Origin: Amborella trichopoda
Lineage: Eukaryota; Streptophyta; Magnoliopsida; Amborellales; Amborellaceae
Direction: 5' to 3'
NCBI RefSeq assembly: GCF_000471905.2
Contig: NW_006496825.1
Coordinates: 1,424,506-1,488,505, forward strand
DNA length: 64,000 nt
A model generated the notes under the pieces. That model saw only the letters and a list, made by a program, of their open reading frames with translations, had not been told where the DNA came from and did no database searches. A program made the position numbers and the translations under genes. Of this stretch, positions 1-12,190 are shown piece by piece (position 1 is the first letter of the stretch; each line of letters starts with the position of its first letter).

Positions 1-40
1 AGAAATCAAGTGTTGTGTTAACTTACTTCTTGGTTATTTT

Positions 41-231
41 AGATTTAGTCGACTTATTTGGATATTTGCTTGAAGAACATATGTCATTTCATTTGCTAAT
101 CATATTCTCAAGGAATGTGACATCGTAGTGGTTGGTTGTTAGAATTTAGCGACTTATTTGGATGTTTGCTTGAAGAACATATGTCATTTCATTTGCTAAT
201 CACATTATGAAAGAATGTGACATCGTAGTGG
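41..231. repeat. Tandem duplication, two 91-bp units
   Basis: Two near-identical 91-bp units (41-131 and 141-231) are separated by 9 bp, giving a 100-bp period. Both contain the run gcttgaagaacatatgtcat and both end in catcgtagtgg. There are only a few substitutions, so the duplication looks fairly recent. No coding content was recognised. Confidence 0.85.
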
Positions 232-388
232 AAAAACGAGCTGTGTGCATGTAGTGGTGAAATAATTGAATCCTTGCCTTAAAGATTCTAGTTCCAAAGA
301 ATGGGCGCCAAACTGTAAATTAGTACGTGGATTTCTAATTCTATCAAGCCTCGTATAGCAGTCAGTTTGATGTTTATGAATTCTACCA

Positions 389-720
389 AGGAAAATGTTT
401 ATAAAAGGATGATACATTATAATGTAGAACTACGGATGCCTCTTAAAAATCCATCGGAAAAGGTCGTATTAATGTTGGAAAACCCTTTAATTGATCATGT
501 CGACATCGAGATGTACGACTATAAAAAAAAAAAGATTTTAAGTCTAAAAAATAGTGCATTCTACAACATATTATCTACACCGTCCATTTTCAAGATTTTT
601 ATATGTTTATAGATCTACTTGATTTTAACTATTTTTGAAATTTAAAATTTTATAATTAGATATAAAAATAAATTTTAAAATAATCCTAAGAATATTTTAC
701 ATCAAAATTATATACCATGA
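389..720. mobile_element. MITE-like element family 1, copy 1 (diverged)
   Basis: This stretch aligns by eye with 1,654-2,000 and 19,826-20,203. Shared blocks include tcgacatcgagatgta, ccattttcaag and atagatctacttgatt, in the same order. No protein is encoded. The right end is degraded, so the boundary is approximate. The better preserved copy at 19.8 kb has terminal inverted repeats, which suggests a non-autonomous DNA transposon. Confidence 0.6.
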
Positions 721-1139
721 TAAAATTTGAAGGTGCACTTTACCTCTACACCAACTGCATCCTTCTATTCAAGAGACATCACATCACGTCAAAGAAATGT
801 TCTCTTAAGCCGCGTTTTGTTCCTTGGAAATGGGACTTTTGGGGAAATGTGCATCCTGGAATTGATATCTCTTAGAATTGGTATTTCTTGGAAGATGGGT
901 GCATGCTGATTGGGATTGAATAGCATTTGGCATAAACCAGGACGGTGCACCTTTACTGTTTGGATTGCTTGGAAGATGTATTTTTAAGAAATTCAAAAAA
1001 TTTCATTCTATCATTATTTTTAAAAAAATATTCACTCTCAATGTTGTGATTATCGTACTTAACAATTATTTACGTCCTTCTTTATAGTGATTGTCCAAGT
1101 GAGGAGTAAATGTCGACTCTTCAAAAATGCCGAGTTTAT

Positions 1140-1653
1140 AATATTCTAGTACTATTATCTTTATTTAAATAATATTAGTATTACTATGTTACTATAGTAT
1201 TATTATATTTTATAATAATATTATTATAATATAATAGGATCATTATTATTATAGCAATTATAGTATTATTATTATAATTATTATAATATATTATAATAAT
1301 ATTTATTATAATAAATATTATTATTAAATAATAGTATAATATTAAATTATTATTACTAATATGATATTATAGATTTGTTATATTATAATAATAATATTAT
1401 AGTAATATAATAGTAGAATATAATATTATAATTATAATACTAATTAACATCATCATCATCCAAGCTTTGTCCTAATTAATTGGGGTCAGATAATTGTAAT
1501 AATTATATACTGGTATTATTATTATTATTTATTTATATGTAATAATATTAATAATAATAATGTATTATTATTATTAAATAATATTATAATATTATTTTAT
1601 TAATATTAATGTGATATTATAATATTATTATTATTGTAATAGTATTATATAAT
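1140..1653. repeat. AT-rich simple sequence (TTA/TAT type)
   Basis: This is a long low-complexity block made almost wholly of tta, tat and aat triplets, broken by a short mixed stretch near 1,448-1,490. There is no coding potential. A similar block continues at about 2,001-2,290, on the other side of the MITE-like copy 2, so that element probably inserted into a larger AT-rich tract. Confidence 0.85.
1448..1490 (+). repeat. SINE-tail-like conserved motif, copy 1
   Basis: A catcatcatcatc run is followed by caagctttgtcctaattaat and then tggggtc. This resembles the conserved 3' domain reported for many angiosperm SINEs (Angio-domain). No tRNA-like 5' half was found, so only the tail-like motif is claimed. 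Confidence 0.45.
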
Positions 1654-2000
1654 GGAAAAAGTTTTATATAAGGTTGAATTAAAGGTGCACTTCAAAATCT
1701 ATTATAAAAGGTTGCTTGGATATTGGTAAACCCTCTAATTGTGCATCTCGACATCGAGATGTATGAATATAGTGGAAAAAAAGCTGTCGAGTCCGCAAAA
1801 TAGTGTATCTTGCAACACATTATCTGGAACATCCATTTTCAAGTTTTTCATATGTTGATAGATCTACTTGATTTGGACTTTTTTAAGAGTTTAAAATTTT
1901 CTAATTAGAGATTAAAATAGGTTCTCAAGCCATCCTAAGAAATTTAGAGGTGCGCCTTAATTGGATGTTTAAAGTTGCAACCTTATGCAAACCACACCCT
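1654..2000. mobile_element. MITE-like element family 1, copy 2
   Basis: The left end reads ggaaaaagttttatataagg. The right end reads ccttatgcaaaccacaccc, whose reverse complement resembles the left end, so the ends are imperfect inverted repeats. The interior matches copies 1 and 3. Length is about 350 bp and no ORF was recognised. Flanks are AT-rich on both sides, so a target duplication cannot be told from background. Confidence 0.65.
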
Positions 2001-2026
2001 TATATAATATCATAATTTTAATTATT

Positions 2027-2075
2027 ATCATCATCATCATTCAAACTTTGTTCTAATTAATTAGTCACCTAATTA
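2027..2075 (+). repeat. SINE-tail-like conserved motif, copy 2 (degraded)
   Basis: A catcatcatcat run is followed by tcaaactttgttctaattaa. It is a more decayed relative of the motif at 1,448, also in an AT-rich setting. The gggg core is lost. Confidence 0.35.
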
Positions 2076-2315
2076 TAATGATTATATAATAATATAATAT
2101 ATTTTATTGTTATTAATATAATATTATCATATTATAATAAAATACAAATATTTCAATAGTAATAAAATAGTAATATAATGTAATATTACAAATAACATAA
2201 TATTATAATAAAAATATATTTGAATGATCACTATTTCAATAATAAATATTTCAAATAATAATATTAATGATTTTGATAACAATTATAATACTAAAGTCTA
2301 CTCGTTTAGCTTTTG

Positions 2316-2370
2316 ATTTTCAGGAAATGTCAATTCCACATATTTGGGCGGAATTGACATGTCCTGAAAT
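2316..2370. repeat. Inverted repeat (hairpin), about 21-bp arms
   Basis: The left arm contains aggaaatgtcaattcc and the right arm ggaattgacatgtcct, separated by about 11 bp. It lies in a stretch ending accaaatgggcctta near 2,453-2,468, which resembles a terminal sequence common in plant MITEs, so a MITE remnant is possible. Confidence 0.6.
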
Positions 2371-3699
2371 TTGACTTAAAATGATGAAACAGAACTCCCC
2401 ACAAAAATGTCAATTTTCGTGGAATGTGACTCCAAGAGTCCCATTTAAAGGGAACCAAATGGGCCTTAAGGAAATAGAGCTCAAGTTTTTCATTTGAAAA
2501 AAATGATGGAATTCATGAAACCAAGAAAAGAGAGTGTTAGCATTCTAGTGATATGATGTCAATATGGAAAGAAAATGCTTTGGTACAACCTATTCCTCCT
2601 TGCTCTTGTAAGAAATGATTTTGTAATATCATAGTTCGAGCAAAGCTCTAGTAGGATGAATAGGCTTTCCATCTTTTGATAGGATTTAATTCAAATATCT
2701 CATGGTGTATAGTTTAAGTTCTAGAACTCATTTTTTTAATAAGGTAGTGCCTCTTCTGGTTCAAGATGAAGCTAGGGAGAAAAGATACACAGCTTCCTTA
2801 GGTATTGTTAGGGGTCAGCTGCACATACTGCTAGTGTTGTCAAATTTGCTTTAGAGAATTCTTCAGTTTGGTAGGAAAAGAGAAGCACATTGGCTCTTCT
2901 GTCCATTCAAGAGAAGAATTTGGGTAATTTTGATATTAAAAAAATAAGAATACATATTTCGATAAAAATACATTTAAATTTTAAAACATTTAAAAATTAT
3001 AAAAAGTTCCAATAAAACAGAGAAAAAATGTAGTATTCTTTTCTAATACAAGCATAATATCTGAAAATAAAATTTACACTACTTATATGATCAAGCCATC
3101 AACATTGACAACCCATCATTAAAACAGAGATACAATATCCACATTCATCATTTCACATCTCTACATCCATGAAAAGATAAATACGTAAACAACTGGTATT
3201 TTATGTTCACCAATCACCAAATGAAAAATTGTAAAAACAGGAGCATAAGTTATAAATGAACAAATCTATAATCATATAGGTCGCAAGAGCACTCATGTAA
3301 ATGCATAGTATCTAAATAGAAAAAAAACCAAGATATAATAATAACATTTCATTATCCAATTAGGTCCATAACTCCATATCTACTCCATGTTAAAATAGCC
3401 AAAGACCCAAGAATAATAAAACAATGAAAAGTACTAAATCATAATTTTAATCTACTCAAAATCATCAAATTGTTGTTAAGGTCCAAAAGCGTGGTCATTA
3501 TAATCAACAATACCAACATTGTGGCCTCCTTCCTCATCAATAATAGACATATATATATATATATATATATCCTCCTCCTCTTCTCTTGGCTGCTCGATTT
3601 CTCACCGTTAAATTGATTAAACCCCATAAAAAAAAAAAATTTTGCTCACCCATTTTAGCCACATTGCTCATATTCATAAGGAGAACAACTAAAAAATCT
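2371..3699. other. Unassigned AT-rich stretch
   Basis: No conserved ORF or RNA gene was recognised. The only clear feature is a short TA dinucleotide microsatellite at about 3,548-3,570. Short ORFs here have no family resemblance and are treated as chance. Confidence 0.6.
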
Positions 3700-3959
3700 T
3701 TATTTATCACTATCTAGTTATAAAGATCATCAAATATCTTCCTTTTATGGCCTTCCTATCCAATGCCTCTCCATCAAAGCCCCCCTTACTTCATTCGTTC
3801 CAAGTCTCCCACCAAATTGTCAATTTAAAATCCTTCCAAATAATTCTATCCATCTTAGGTAAGAGATGCAAAATTAAAGTAATCTCAAAATATTTGAGCA
3901 CCTACCTGGCAGAACTAGAGAGATTCCCATTTTACTCATAGCTTAATATCATAACTAGT

Positions 3960-4050
3960 GCGAGAAAGAACAATTTAAGGAGAGGTGATATACCTTTTCC
4001 TCATCATTCTTGCATAGCAAACAAATATTAGTAAGAATTCTCCGTCTCTT
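3960..4050 (-). pseudogene. LINE-1 RT zinc-binding module (zf-RVT) remnant
   Basis: The minus strand encodes ICLLCKNDEEKVYHLSLNC, a match to the C-x-x-C ... H ... C motif found after the RT of plant LINEs. It follows the RT palm remnant directly, which marks the internal deletion. Confidence 0.7.
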
Positions 4051-4079
4051 TCTCAACTGATCAATACTTAGCTCTAATT

Positions 4080-4610
4080 CCCCTCTTTAGGATTATCATT
4101 GATTGAGATTGAAAACTACACATTAGAGAGACATTCTTTAATTTATTTCCTCCATCTAAATCTAAACCCATAACTCTCATAATTTCGAATAAAATATTCT
4201 ACTCCACCTTATTACAGGCTTCTCTAAATCCAACTTATACAAAATACCTAGCTTATCATTTAACTTCCGTGAATGAACACAATTGTGCATAATCAAAATG
4301 TTGCCCATAAAAGACTACCTGTGTGAACGGCATTTTAAGAGCCATTGATAATCTTTGGTAGCACCTCTTCGATCTCGATGCCAAAAATTTTGTAGATTGG
4401 AAAGAAGGCTTATAGGATGATCATCATTAAGGCTTTTCATTTTTGTCTTTTTGGATTGAAGAGACAAAGGTAGAGTTCATATTTTTGTTGATCACTCCGC
4501 TATCAAAGAACTCCTGAACCATATGAATTATATCATGCTTGGCCACATCCCAAAATCTTTAAAAGAAAACCAAAAGAAAGCCATCTAGACTTGAAGTTTT
4601 ATCCCCATCT
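4080..4610 (-). pseudogene. LINE-1 reverse transcriptase remnants
   Basis: Minus-strand translation shows DGFLLVFF and FWDVAKHDIIHMVQEFF (normally GPDGF and the following helix) near 4,600-4,480. Near 4,330-4,200 it shows LGILYKLDLEKPV (normally LCKLD-EKAYD), then FRFRWRK and FSISIN. In-frame stops separate the blocks and the catalytic aspartate of EKAYD is lost. No YADD motif remains. Confidence 0.8.
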
Positions 4611-5320
4611 AAACCAAAAATTGCTTTTTTTTATCTTTGCCTTTGAAACATCAGTTTAAGAAATCAAATAGATCCGAAGATAAAGTTATGAAGGAAATCC
4701 ACGATCAACTTCAAAGCAAGACGTTGATGTCAATTTCTTTCTAAAATTCTCCACAATAACCAGCTCCCAACCTCCCACATCACCTTCCTAGACACCCTAA
4801 ATTGGAATCTCATCATTGTTATTCAATCTTCTTTAAGTATTGGCAATAGAGTGAAAGAATTTAGTATTAAGGTTTCCTTCCTGCAACCACTTGATTCTTG
4901 ATTTTTGCTCTAATACACCTCTTCCAAGTGTAAATGTTCATGCAATTTCTTATCTAGTTTCATTCTTTCCAAACTATGTTTTCCCAAGACCCAACACCTC
5001 CTGCTCAAGATAATCCAAAGCCTAAATTTTATTTAATGTATCATTGATTAAATTCCCCATATTGTTATAGGTATTTTTTATCCATTCAAGCAACTTGTGT
5101 TTCAAACCATTTAATTTTTTGGATACTCGAAAACCGTACCATCCCAGAACAATCATATTTGTTTAAATGATTCAAAAACTTCGTTCTCTTCTAACTCAAT
5201 TTCAAGCCTAAAAGACTTAACGTCTTTCTTATCTTTATCAGTTTGTAACAAAGTGGGTGTGTGATCATAAGATAATTTGGCCAAAGCTTTTAAGCATACT
5301 AAAGGAAAAGCCAACTCCAA

Positions 5321-5548
5321 TTAATTAGAGGTAAGAAATCTTTCTAGCTTAGACATGTTTAACTTATTATTAACATTATTTATCCAAGTAAATTGAGCTC
5401 CACTAATAGTGATAGCAATTAATTCATTCAAAAGGATAAAATCATTGAATTTTCTCATGTAAGAATTAAATATATGGTTAGAAGAAGTTTTATTAGGCGA
5501 ATGAGTAACACTAGAGTCGCCCCCACCCCAAAAGACAAGATAAATCAA
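5321..5548 (-). pseudogene. LINE-1 endonuclease, C-terminal piece
   Basis: The frame carries MRKFNDFILLNEL, ISGAQFTWIN and LERFLTS. This is the usual distal part of plant LINE endonucleases (F-DFI, SG-FTWSN, LDRFL). The catalytic SDH block that should follow is not intact. It sits correctly between the N-terminal piece and the RT remnants. Confidence 0.8.
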
Positions 5549-5747
5549 ACTCGTTCAGCAAACTAGCCAATTATCAAAAATTCTCTCCTAAGAGAAGGGA
5601 TATTACGACCATAAACTCTTAACAAATTTCCGCATAAATTGGGAAAATGACCCTCAAAAACCACTACCAATACCTTTGCCCAGTAGGTACGAAAGTAGGA
5701 TTCTTGAGAAGCCATAAACCTCAAATGACCCACATGTATTTAAACCG

Positions 5748-5945
5748 CTAAACTCCAAAGAACCTTTGCCCCCATACTGTTCTAGTTAACAGAATAGTCA
5801 GACTGGATGACTTTGTTTCTTGCAAAAATAGACTATCAAACCTCTTCCTAACCATCATTCGGATTTCTTGTTTACCGTTATGATCTCTCAGTTCCTTGAT
5901 GTTCGAATTTAATATCTTCATAGCTACATAGATGGATTCCAACAT
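5748..5945 (-). pseudogene. LINE-1 endonuclease, N-terminal piece
   Basis: The 65-residue frame contains MKILNSNIKELRD and later LFLQETKSS. These match the start of plant L1 endonucleases, where a WN-R-L block is followed about 30 residues later by a LQETK block holding the catalytic glutamate. The W of the first motif is replaced. Upstream and downstream sequence continues the element in other frames, so this is a fossil. Confidence 0.8.
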
Positions 5946-7050
5946 TTGATGGCCACCTTAGTACCCATTTACGTGGGAAGAGAAAAGCCTGAATCATCAT
6001 CTAAGATTTCATTACTAACAACAACAATCCCCCAAGTATTTCCCCCCTTAAAGAATGAGAAAAAACGTGAAGAACTCCTAATCGCTACCTACCAAACATT
6101 TTCTTTGTTCTTTCTCTTCTCCTCCTCCTCAACTTAGATCTTAGCAGCTGCTTCAATGGACCTCTGAATATTATCTTCTATTAAAGGTTCATTCACTCAT
6201 ATATTGTTGAGCAGTCCTCCATAATCCTCCATTGGATCTTTAAACTGAAAATCTCCTTATCTATCTTTCTCATATCCATTACCACCACAACCTTCACCTT
6301 CAATAACTCTCAGTAGTTCAACCAAGGGTGTCACTTTTAGATTCAAATTGTCCCCTACATCATAGAACTCTATCCATCATCATACATCAAACTTACTAGT
6401 GAATCTACTCTCTTTCCTCCAAAGATCTTGTAGTTTATGCCCCACTTTCCACGGGGTAAAGAGGGTCATATTTCCAGAGCTATTTGAGCTAGTACAGTTT
6501 TTACCAGCCTTCTACTCTGGCTAATTGTCCAAGACAACAACCTCCAGTCATTTCTCTCCCGAAGGAGAGTAAATGGGTTTAGGTTCAATCATCTTCTTTG
6601 TCACCATTTGAAATGCCATCAACCTCTCAAGATTTCTCATCATTGCATATTTGAATAAGGAAAAACAATCGCTCTATTGAAAGAGAAACCAAGGAGTCTA
6701 TATTCATAATAAAAGAAGAAAAGGCCACAATAGCAAAAGGATGAGAGGCATACCTTAACAATAAATGCCCTTTATCAAAAGTGTTGTTGAGTCATTGACT
6801 TAAAATACAAGATACTCCTTTCCCCAAGAAAGAATAATGGTGATAATCTCCAATTAAGGCAGAAGAATCCTTTACCATATCTTGCCCCAATGCCACATGT
6901 CTATCACCTTCTACATGGCTAGAAGCATCCACCCTATTCTCCAATTTATGATGCGAGACATGCAAATATGGCTCCTTCTTATCATTAGAGATATGTAATG
7001 CTTCAATCTTTACCAAAATTGTTATTATTAACCATATCCCCATTTCCAAT

Positions 7051-7403
7051 AATAGATTTTTCCTATATTTATATTAAGATCAAGTAACACACAATTTGAA
7101 TTTGAATTTGGGGTACACAAAATTTATAAGGATGTTATCGACCTTTGCTCACTGGTTGTCAGATTTGTCACTTCGATCCTCACTGAGATATTGCCAAACT
7201 AGAAAAACTCCTTGACTCAATTAGTCAATGAGGATCTGAACAATGATTCTTACGCAGATGTGGATACATCCCATAATTTTTCCCTTGGTTGCTTATGCCA
7301 TTCTCAGAACTTGAAGAAACTTCATTTGCTTTGTTCCTCCTACTTCGCATTTAAACCTAGTAATTATCATCAATATATTCAACCTTTAGAATCTATTTAG
7401 GAG
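7051..7403. other. Short unassigned stretch between LINE-1 and the Copia element
   Basis: No recognisable domain. It may be part of the sequence into which the Copia element inserted, since its last bases form the putative target duplication aggag. Confidence 0.5.
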
Positions 7404-8042
7404 TATAGACATGAGGGTGTGGCCTAGTGTGAGGGCACACCCAAGTGGACCACACCCCCTTCATGAAGTGACTTACATTACTTCATGAGAACGAGATGGG
7501 GAGATGTTTGACATCTTCATGAGGGGGTTACCGTCCCATGATTGGCATGCATCATGCACCATTAGGGTGCCCATTCATGAGAAGGTTACTCCTACATGAA
7601 TGAGGGGGCCTTTCTCTCACCGTAAAAGGGGAGAGAGGTGGAGTTCTCTACACATGACTACAAACACACGAGAAATGTATAAGAGGTGTGAAAGCTCATA
7701 TTGAGGGAGAGAAAGTGTGTGTGTGAGAGAGTACCTCTCCTATTCAAGTTTCAAGGATAGACCCAACCCTAAGAGATAGAGTTGTGCGTGAGAGAGTCGA
7801 GCTTGGACTGCTTCTCATACTATATTTGTTGGAGTATTCGTGAGCTTCCACCTCGCTCAAGATTTGTCGTGTGGAATAGATTTCGGCAGCTCTAGTAGTT
7901 GTAGAATGTATCTACGTGAGTTGATCATTCATCTCCATATTCATTCACCAAAAACTCTTTTGTGAGCACTCAGGTATGATACTCAGTCCCCGATTGTTTT
8001 ATTTTGCTTCCACTTCGGCCATTGGACTGGATAATACCAACA
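7404..8042 (+). repeat. 5' LTR of the Copia element
   Basis: It shares long blocks with 13,206-13,838, for example ccacacccccttcatgaagt, gcttggactgcttctcat-type and ttggagtattcgt. It ends in ccaaca, directly before the primer-binding site. The start reads tatag rather than the usual TG; the other LTR starts the same way and abuts a purine tract, which supports this boundary. Confidence 0.9.
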
Positions 8043-8055
8043 TTGGTATCAGAGT
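8043..8055 (+). promoter_or_regulatory. Primer-binding site (initiator tRNA-Met)
   Basis: The sequence ttggtatcagagt directly follows the 5' LTR. TGGTATCAGAG is the standard Copia primer-binding site, complementary to the 3' end of initiator methionine tRNA, which primes minus-strand synthesis. Confidence 0.9.
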
Positions 8056-8658
8056 CATCGTGGAACCGTTTTCCCAATTGTGCCCGCATTATCGTTTATG
8101 CCTTAGTTTTTTGAAGGCTCGATTCGTTAACCTGTGATGTTGTAAAGTGCACATGACAGTTTTATTAAAACTATGGACATGTGCACTATGTAATCTTATG
8201 TACCGACCATATAGAAATTTAGGTCTTATGTACTGAGGAGTTGCCAGTCTTATGTATAGACCATGAGCATCAAGGCTACCTGATTTTTATAAGCATCAGA
8301 TGCTAAGCCATGAATAGTAGGCCCTACTTAATTTTTTAGCATTTTAAGGCCGAATATAAAGGTTTTTTTTAGTGGGATTGCATCTAAGAAAGTGCATCGC
8401 TTGTAAATTGTGAGGTATTTGAGATGCTAGATCCAAAAAATAAACTTGGTATTGATTACAAGTAAGAGTTCAATGTGGCCACAAGAACTTTTCATATCAT
8501 GACTTTTAAGGGTCAAGTTTTTTTTAAATAACTAGACAGATAACAAGCATAAAAATGATGATCTAGGTGCTATCATGGATCAAACAAACCATCATACATC
8601 CATATTAATAGGTACAATTTTATTGTTTTGACTTCGAATGATAGCGAAAAATATGATC
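8056..8658 (+). other. Copia leader, untranslated
   Basis: This lies between the primer-binding site and the gag remnant. It has three spaced tcttatgta-type repeats near 8,190-8,260. No coding domain was recognised. Confidence 0.5.
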
Positions 8659-8870
8659 ATGAATCTCACAAAAGGTGAAAACTTGAGTGGTAGTAATTTT
8701 TCTATGTGAAATAGAAAAATGCAATACCTTCTAAATGAGCAAGGTACTCTTAAACACCTAACTATCATTTAGAAAAAACCTGAACAAGGTGCCACAAAGG
8801 AATTATATTTTTCGCTTAAAAAACTCTATTAAGCTATTATATCATGGTATTATTTCATTATATGAGTAAT
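8659..8870 (+). pseudogene. Copia gag fragment
   Basis: Translation from the ATG gives MNLTKGENLSGSNFSM, a stop, then NRKMQYLLNEQGTLKHL. This is the Copia gag start, in which a conserved W-RKMQYLL block follows the NF or NY position. The conserved tryptophan codon has become TGA. The fragment ends where AT-rich sequence begins. Most of gag and all of protease are missing. Confidence 0.75.
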
Positions 8871-9945
8871 AATTAATTAATTAGTTAATTAGGATTAAAA
8901 AAGTAGTACTAGCTAATAGGATTAAAAAAATAAAAAGTAATACAACAAGCAAAAAAAAATATAGTACAACATCTTCTTCTTTTGTCAAAAAAAAAAAAAA
9001 GATAATCAACAAGTACCATGTTTTTCTTGTTAAAAAAAATAAAAGATAACACAATAAGTATTTCTTGCCAAAAAAATAAAAGGTATTTCTTAATACAACC
9101 TAGGAATAAATTGTCTAATTATATTTTTTATTTTTATAACATGATAGTCTTCAACATAAATTTAGTAATATTAATTTAAAGATAGGATTCATACAATGAG
9201 GCCATTTGAAATCTCTCTCTTTCTACTAACAATCTCTTCCACTAATTTATTCTAGAACCTAAAAAATTAAAGAAAATTGGTACGCATTCTAGTAATTTCT
9301 ACATTGATAACCAAATCTTTTATTTTATTTATTAATTTTTTTATTATAAATCATGTAGTGTACTATTTTTCTTACAATTGTCAATAATACATTTTAAATT
9401 AGATGATATTATAAAATATTTTGGATTTGTTATTATTTATATATTAAAATAATTATAAAATATAGTTGGTATATAATATTATAGTTAGTTAGGTTGTAAT
9501 AATTTGAATTTTTTTAGCGGATTAGGGTTTTCCACCAATTCGAGAATTTAGTGGCCAATTTTTCATTGATTTAGTCAACTATTTATTGTAGTCCTTATAT
9601 GATTATATAATTAATCCATGATAGTTCTATGATTTATTTTGTGTGATATAAATTTAATGTCAACATAAGTTCATACATGGAAAGAACATCTCAATATTCA
9701 TAAAATTGATGAAAACAATGAAAGTTAATAATGTAGTACCTCATTTCTTATTGGATTCCTAAAAAACAACATTTATAATGAATTTTAATATTTTTTTAGG
9801 ATTTGTTTGAAGCTTTAATCCGACAGATTCAGCCGATTCCCGATTTGGATCGTCGATTCGTTGATTCGGATAGGTTTTTAAGGTGCCCGATCCGGGTCAC
9901 TGATCCTCTTTTTGAACCATTGGTTTTTACTGTTATGACTAGATT
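8871..9945. mobile_element. AT-rich insertion, TIR element family 2, copy A
   Basis: This AT-rich block interrupts the Copia coding region. From about 9,300 it aligns with 15,030-15,660: shared blocks include aaattagatgatattata, aaataattataaaatat and tataatattatagttagtta. The right end holds a GC-richer run with gccgattcccgatttggat and gggtcactgatcc, resembling the right end of the 14.15-15.67 kb element. The left end was not found, so the copy may be truncated. Confidence 0.65.
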
Positions 9946-10054
9946 ATGAATAACCTGTTTATTTTGGATAAATATGATGTTAATGTTTCACTTTCTTCTA
10001 CTTATATGAGATCTTCATCGTTTCCACTTCTTCTATTACACACAACTCCATAAT

Positions 10055-10870
10055 GTGGTATACTAGGCTTGCTCATATATGAAAAGATATGATGATCTGA
10101 TTAGTCAAAGAAAGATTGTTGCCTTTATCCAAAATAGACTTGCCAATCTGTGAACCATGTATAACTAAAAAATCAACCAGCAAGCCATTTTCTTAAAGCA
10201 AAGAGAGCAATCGATCTTCTAGATATAATACATTACGATATTTGTGGTCCATTTAATAAGATGTCCCGTAACAGTTCATGTCATTTTATCACATTAATCA
10301 ATAATTATTCTCGTTACAGGTATGTATACTTAATCTCGCAAAAATCACAAGCAATAGATTGCTTTGGTCGTCTTATGCTAGAGGTTGAAAATGAGTTGGA
10401 CAGAAGAATTAAGGTTCTTCGCACTGATCGAGGGCGAGAATACTTATCTAATTAATTTAAGAAGCATTGTGAGGATAAATGAATCTATCGACAACAGACG
10501 ATGTCTTACACTCCTCAACAAAAAGGTACTACAGAACGAAGGAATCGTATTTATTAGACACGGTGAGGTATATGATGGTTTACATCAACCTCCCAATATT
10601 ATTTTGGGGAGATGCACTTCTTACTGCCATATATGTCTTAAGGAGAGTGCCATCAAAATCCATTTTTAAGATATCTTATGAGTTATGGATAAAAAGTCAG
10701 ATCTTTCCCATTTACATCCTTGGAGGTTGGTTGCACACGTTCTCATCCCTTCTCAGTTGACATGGAACCTAGATAAGCGGTCTCTCGAGTGCATTTCTAT
10801 TGGATATTCTTAGCACTTGAATGGATATGTGTTTTGTTAAGAATGTGATGGTGGCGGGATGAAGGATATA
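10055..10870 (+). pseudogene. Copia integrase
   Basis: Translation across frames shows the pre-integrase block with LSKIDLPICEPCITKK and then the core: FITLINNYSRYRYVYLI, RRIKVLRTDRGREYLSN, YTPQQKGTTERRNR and LPILFWGDALLTAIYVL. These match TNT1-like Pol proteins. The second catalytic aspartate (in TDRG) and the glutamate (in TERRN) are visible. At least one frameshift separates the D and E blocks and several stops are present, so no integrase can be made. Confidence 0.9.
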
Positions 10871-11140
10871 TAATTTCGTAATATAAATTTTATAAAGACA
10901 AAATTCTCTAACACGAAGCAACCTTGTATGTCTAAAGAGCTCTATAAAAAACCTAAATCTCAGACAAACACAGAGGTGGTTCCTCCACTTAAGGGTAATA
11001 GTGGGAGTTTTCTTATGATTATCAATAATAATGGGGGTGAGCTATCGGTTGAGAATGAGCAAATAATCCATATTGAGTCATTGACCATGTTAGAGGCACC
11101 TATTGAGATTGAATCACACGTCGAACTTCGCAGGAGTTAA
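10871..11140 (+). pseudogene. Copia integrase-RT linker
   Basis: An open stretch at 10,928-11,140 encodes a polar, low-complexity segment. It is followed by a block resembling the region just before Copia RT. It is recognised by position, not by a conserved motif. Confidence 0.5.
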
Positions 11141-12190
11141 CATGGAAAAGTTCCTCATAGACATTTCGAAATAGATGGTCTCATATGCATTTCACATGAT
11201 GCAGATGAGCTTAGCTCATTCCAAGAGGCCTTTGAATTCTCCTATTGTGAATCAGTGAATGCCTGTTATAAAAGATGAGCTTAGTTCCATAGACCAAAAT
11301 CAAGTCTAGGAACTTGTAGATTTATCGCTTAATTGAAGATCAATTGGAAACAAGAGGGTCTTGAAAATCAAGAGGAAGGTAGATGAAACTATAGATAAGT
11401 ATAAAGCCCATTTAGTGGCAAAAGGGTTCACATAAATTGAGGGAGTAAACTACGATGACACATTCTCCCCAGTGGTGAGAATGACATCGATTCACTTAAT
11501 CCTAGCAATCGTCGCACATATGGACGTGGAACTCTTCCAAATGGATGTAAAGATTGCTTTTTTAAATGGTGATTTGATGTAAGAGATTTATATAGGGTAA
11601 CCTAAAGATTTTATAACCCCTGGCCTTGAGCACTAAGTGTGCAAGCTCAAGAAGTCCATAGATGGTCTCAAATAGTCATCAAGACAGTGATATATCAAAT
11701 TCCATAGGGCTATAATGACTTATAGTTTTAAAATGTTTGAAGAATACTATTATGTATACATTAAGGAGTATAAGAAAAACATCCAGATACTGGCTTTATA
11801 TGCTTTTGATGTTTTATTAGCTGGGAATGACCTAGACCAAGTTGTTCCTACGAAGGAGTAGCTATCCTCCAATTTTGAAATGAAGGACATGGATGATGCG
11901 AGTTACATACTGGATATTAAGATAAATCATGATCGTTTTGAAAGATTTCTTGCTATGTGACAAGAAACATATATCCAGCGGATTTTTGAGTGATTTCATA
12001 TGCAAGACTCGAAACCCATAGATGCTCCAATTGAGAAAGAGCATACTGTTAGTCTCGACATGTGCCCGCAAATAGAAGCTGAGAAGAACAAAATGTCTCG
12101 TGTTCCATATGCAAGTGCGATTGGTAGTTTGATCGATGCTCTGTACGCGTTCAGATATTGTCTATGTAGTAGGTCTTGTTAGCTGGTATC
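11141..12190 (+). pseudogene. Copia reverse transcriptase
   Basis: Frame pieces include YKAHLVAKGFT, GVNYDDTFSPVVRMTSI, LFQMDVKIAFLNGDL, FEMKDMDDASYILDIKI and PYASAIGSLIDALYA. These are the Copia RT landmarks in order, including the FSPV and QMDVK-AFLNG blocks with the first catalytic aspartate. At the second catalytic block the usual YVDD is altered to YAFDVLLAGND. Multiple TAG/TAA codons interrupt it. Confidence 0.92.

Larger units (their letters stand above)
3700..7050 (-). mobile_element. LINE-1: degenerate L1-type non-LTR retrotransposon
   Basis: Read on the minus strand, the order is that of a plant L1 element. A poorly conserved ORF1-like region (about 7,050-6,150) is followed by APE endonuclease pieces (5,945-5,321), reverse transcriptase pieces (about 4,610-4,080) and a zinc-binding RT C-terminal module (about 4,050-3,960). 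Stops and frameshifts break every domain. Between the RT palm and the zinc module, the segment that should hold the catalytic YADD block is missing, so an internal deletion is inferred. The 3' end and tail were not located. Confidence 0.85.
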
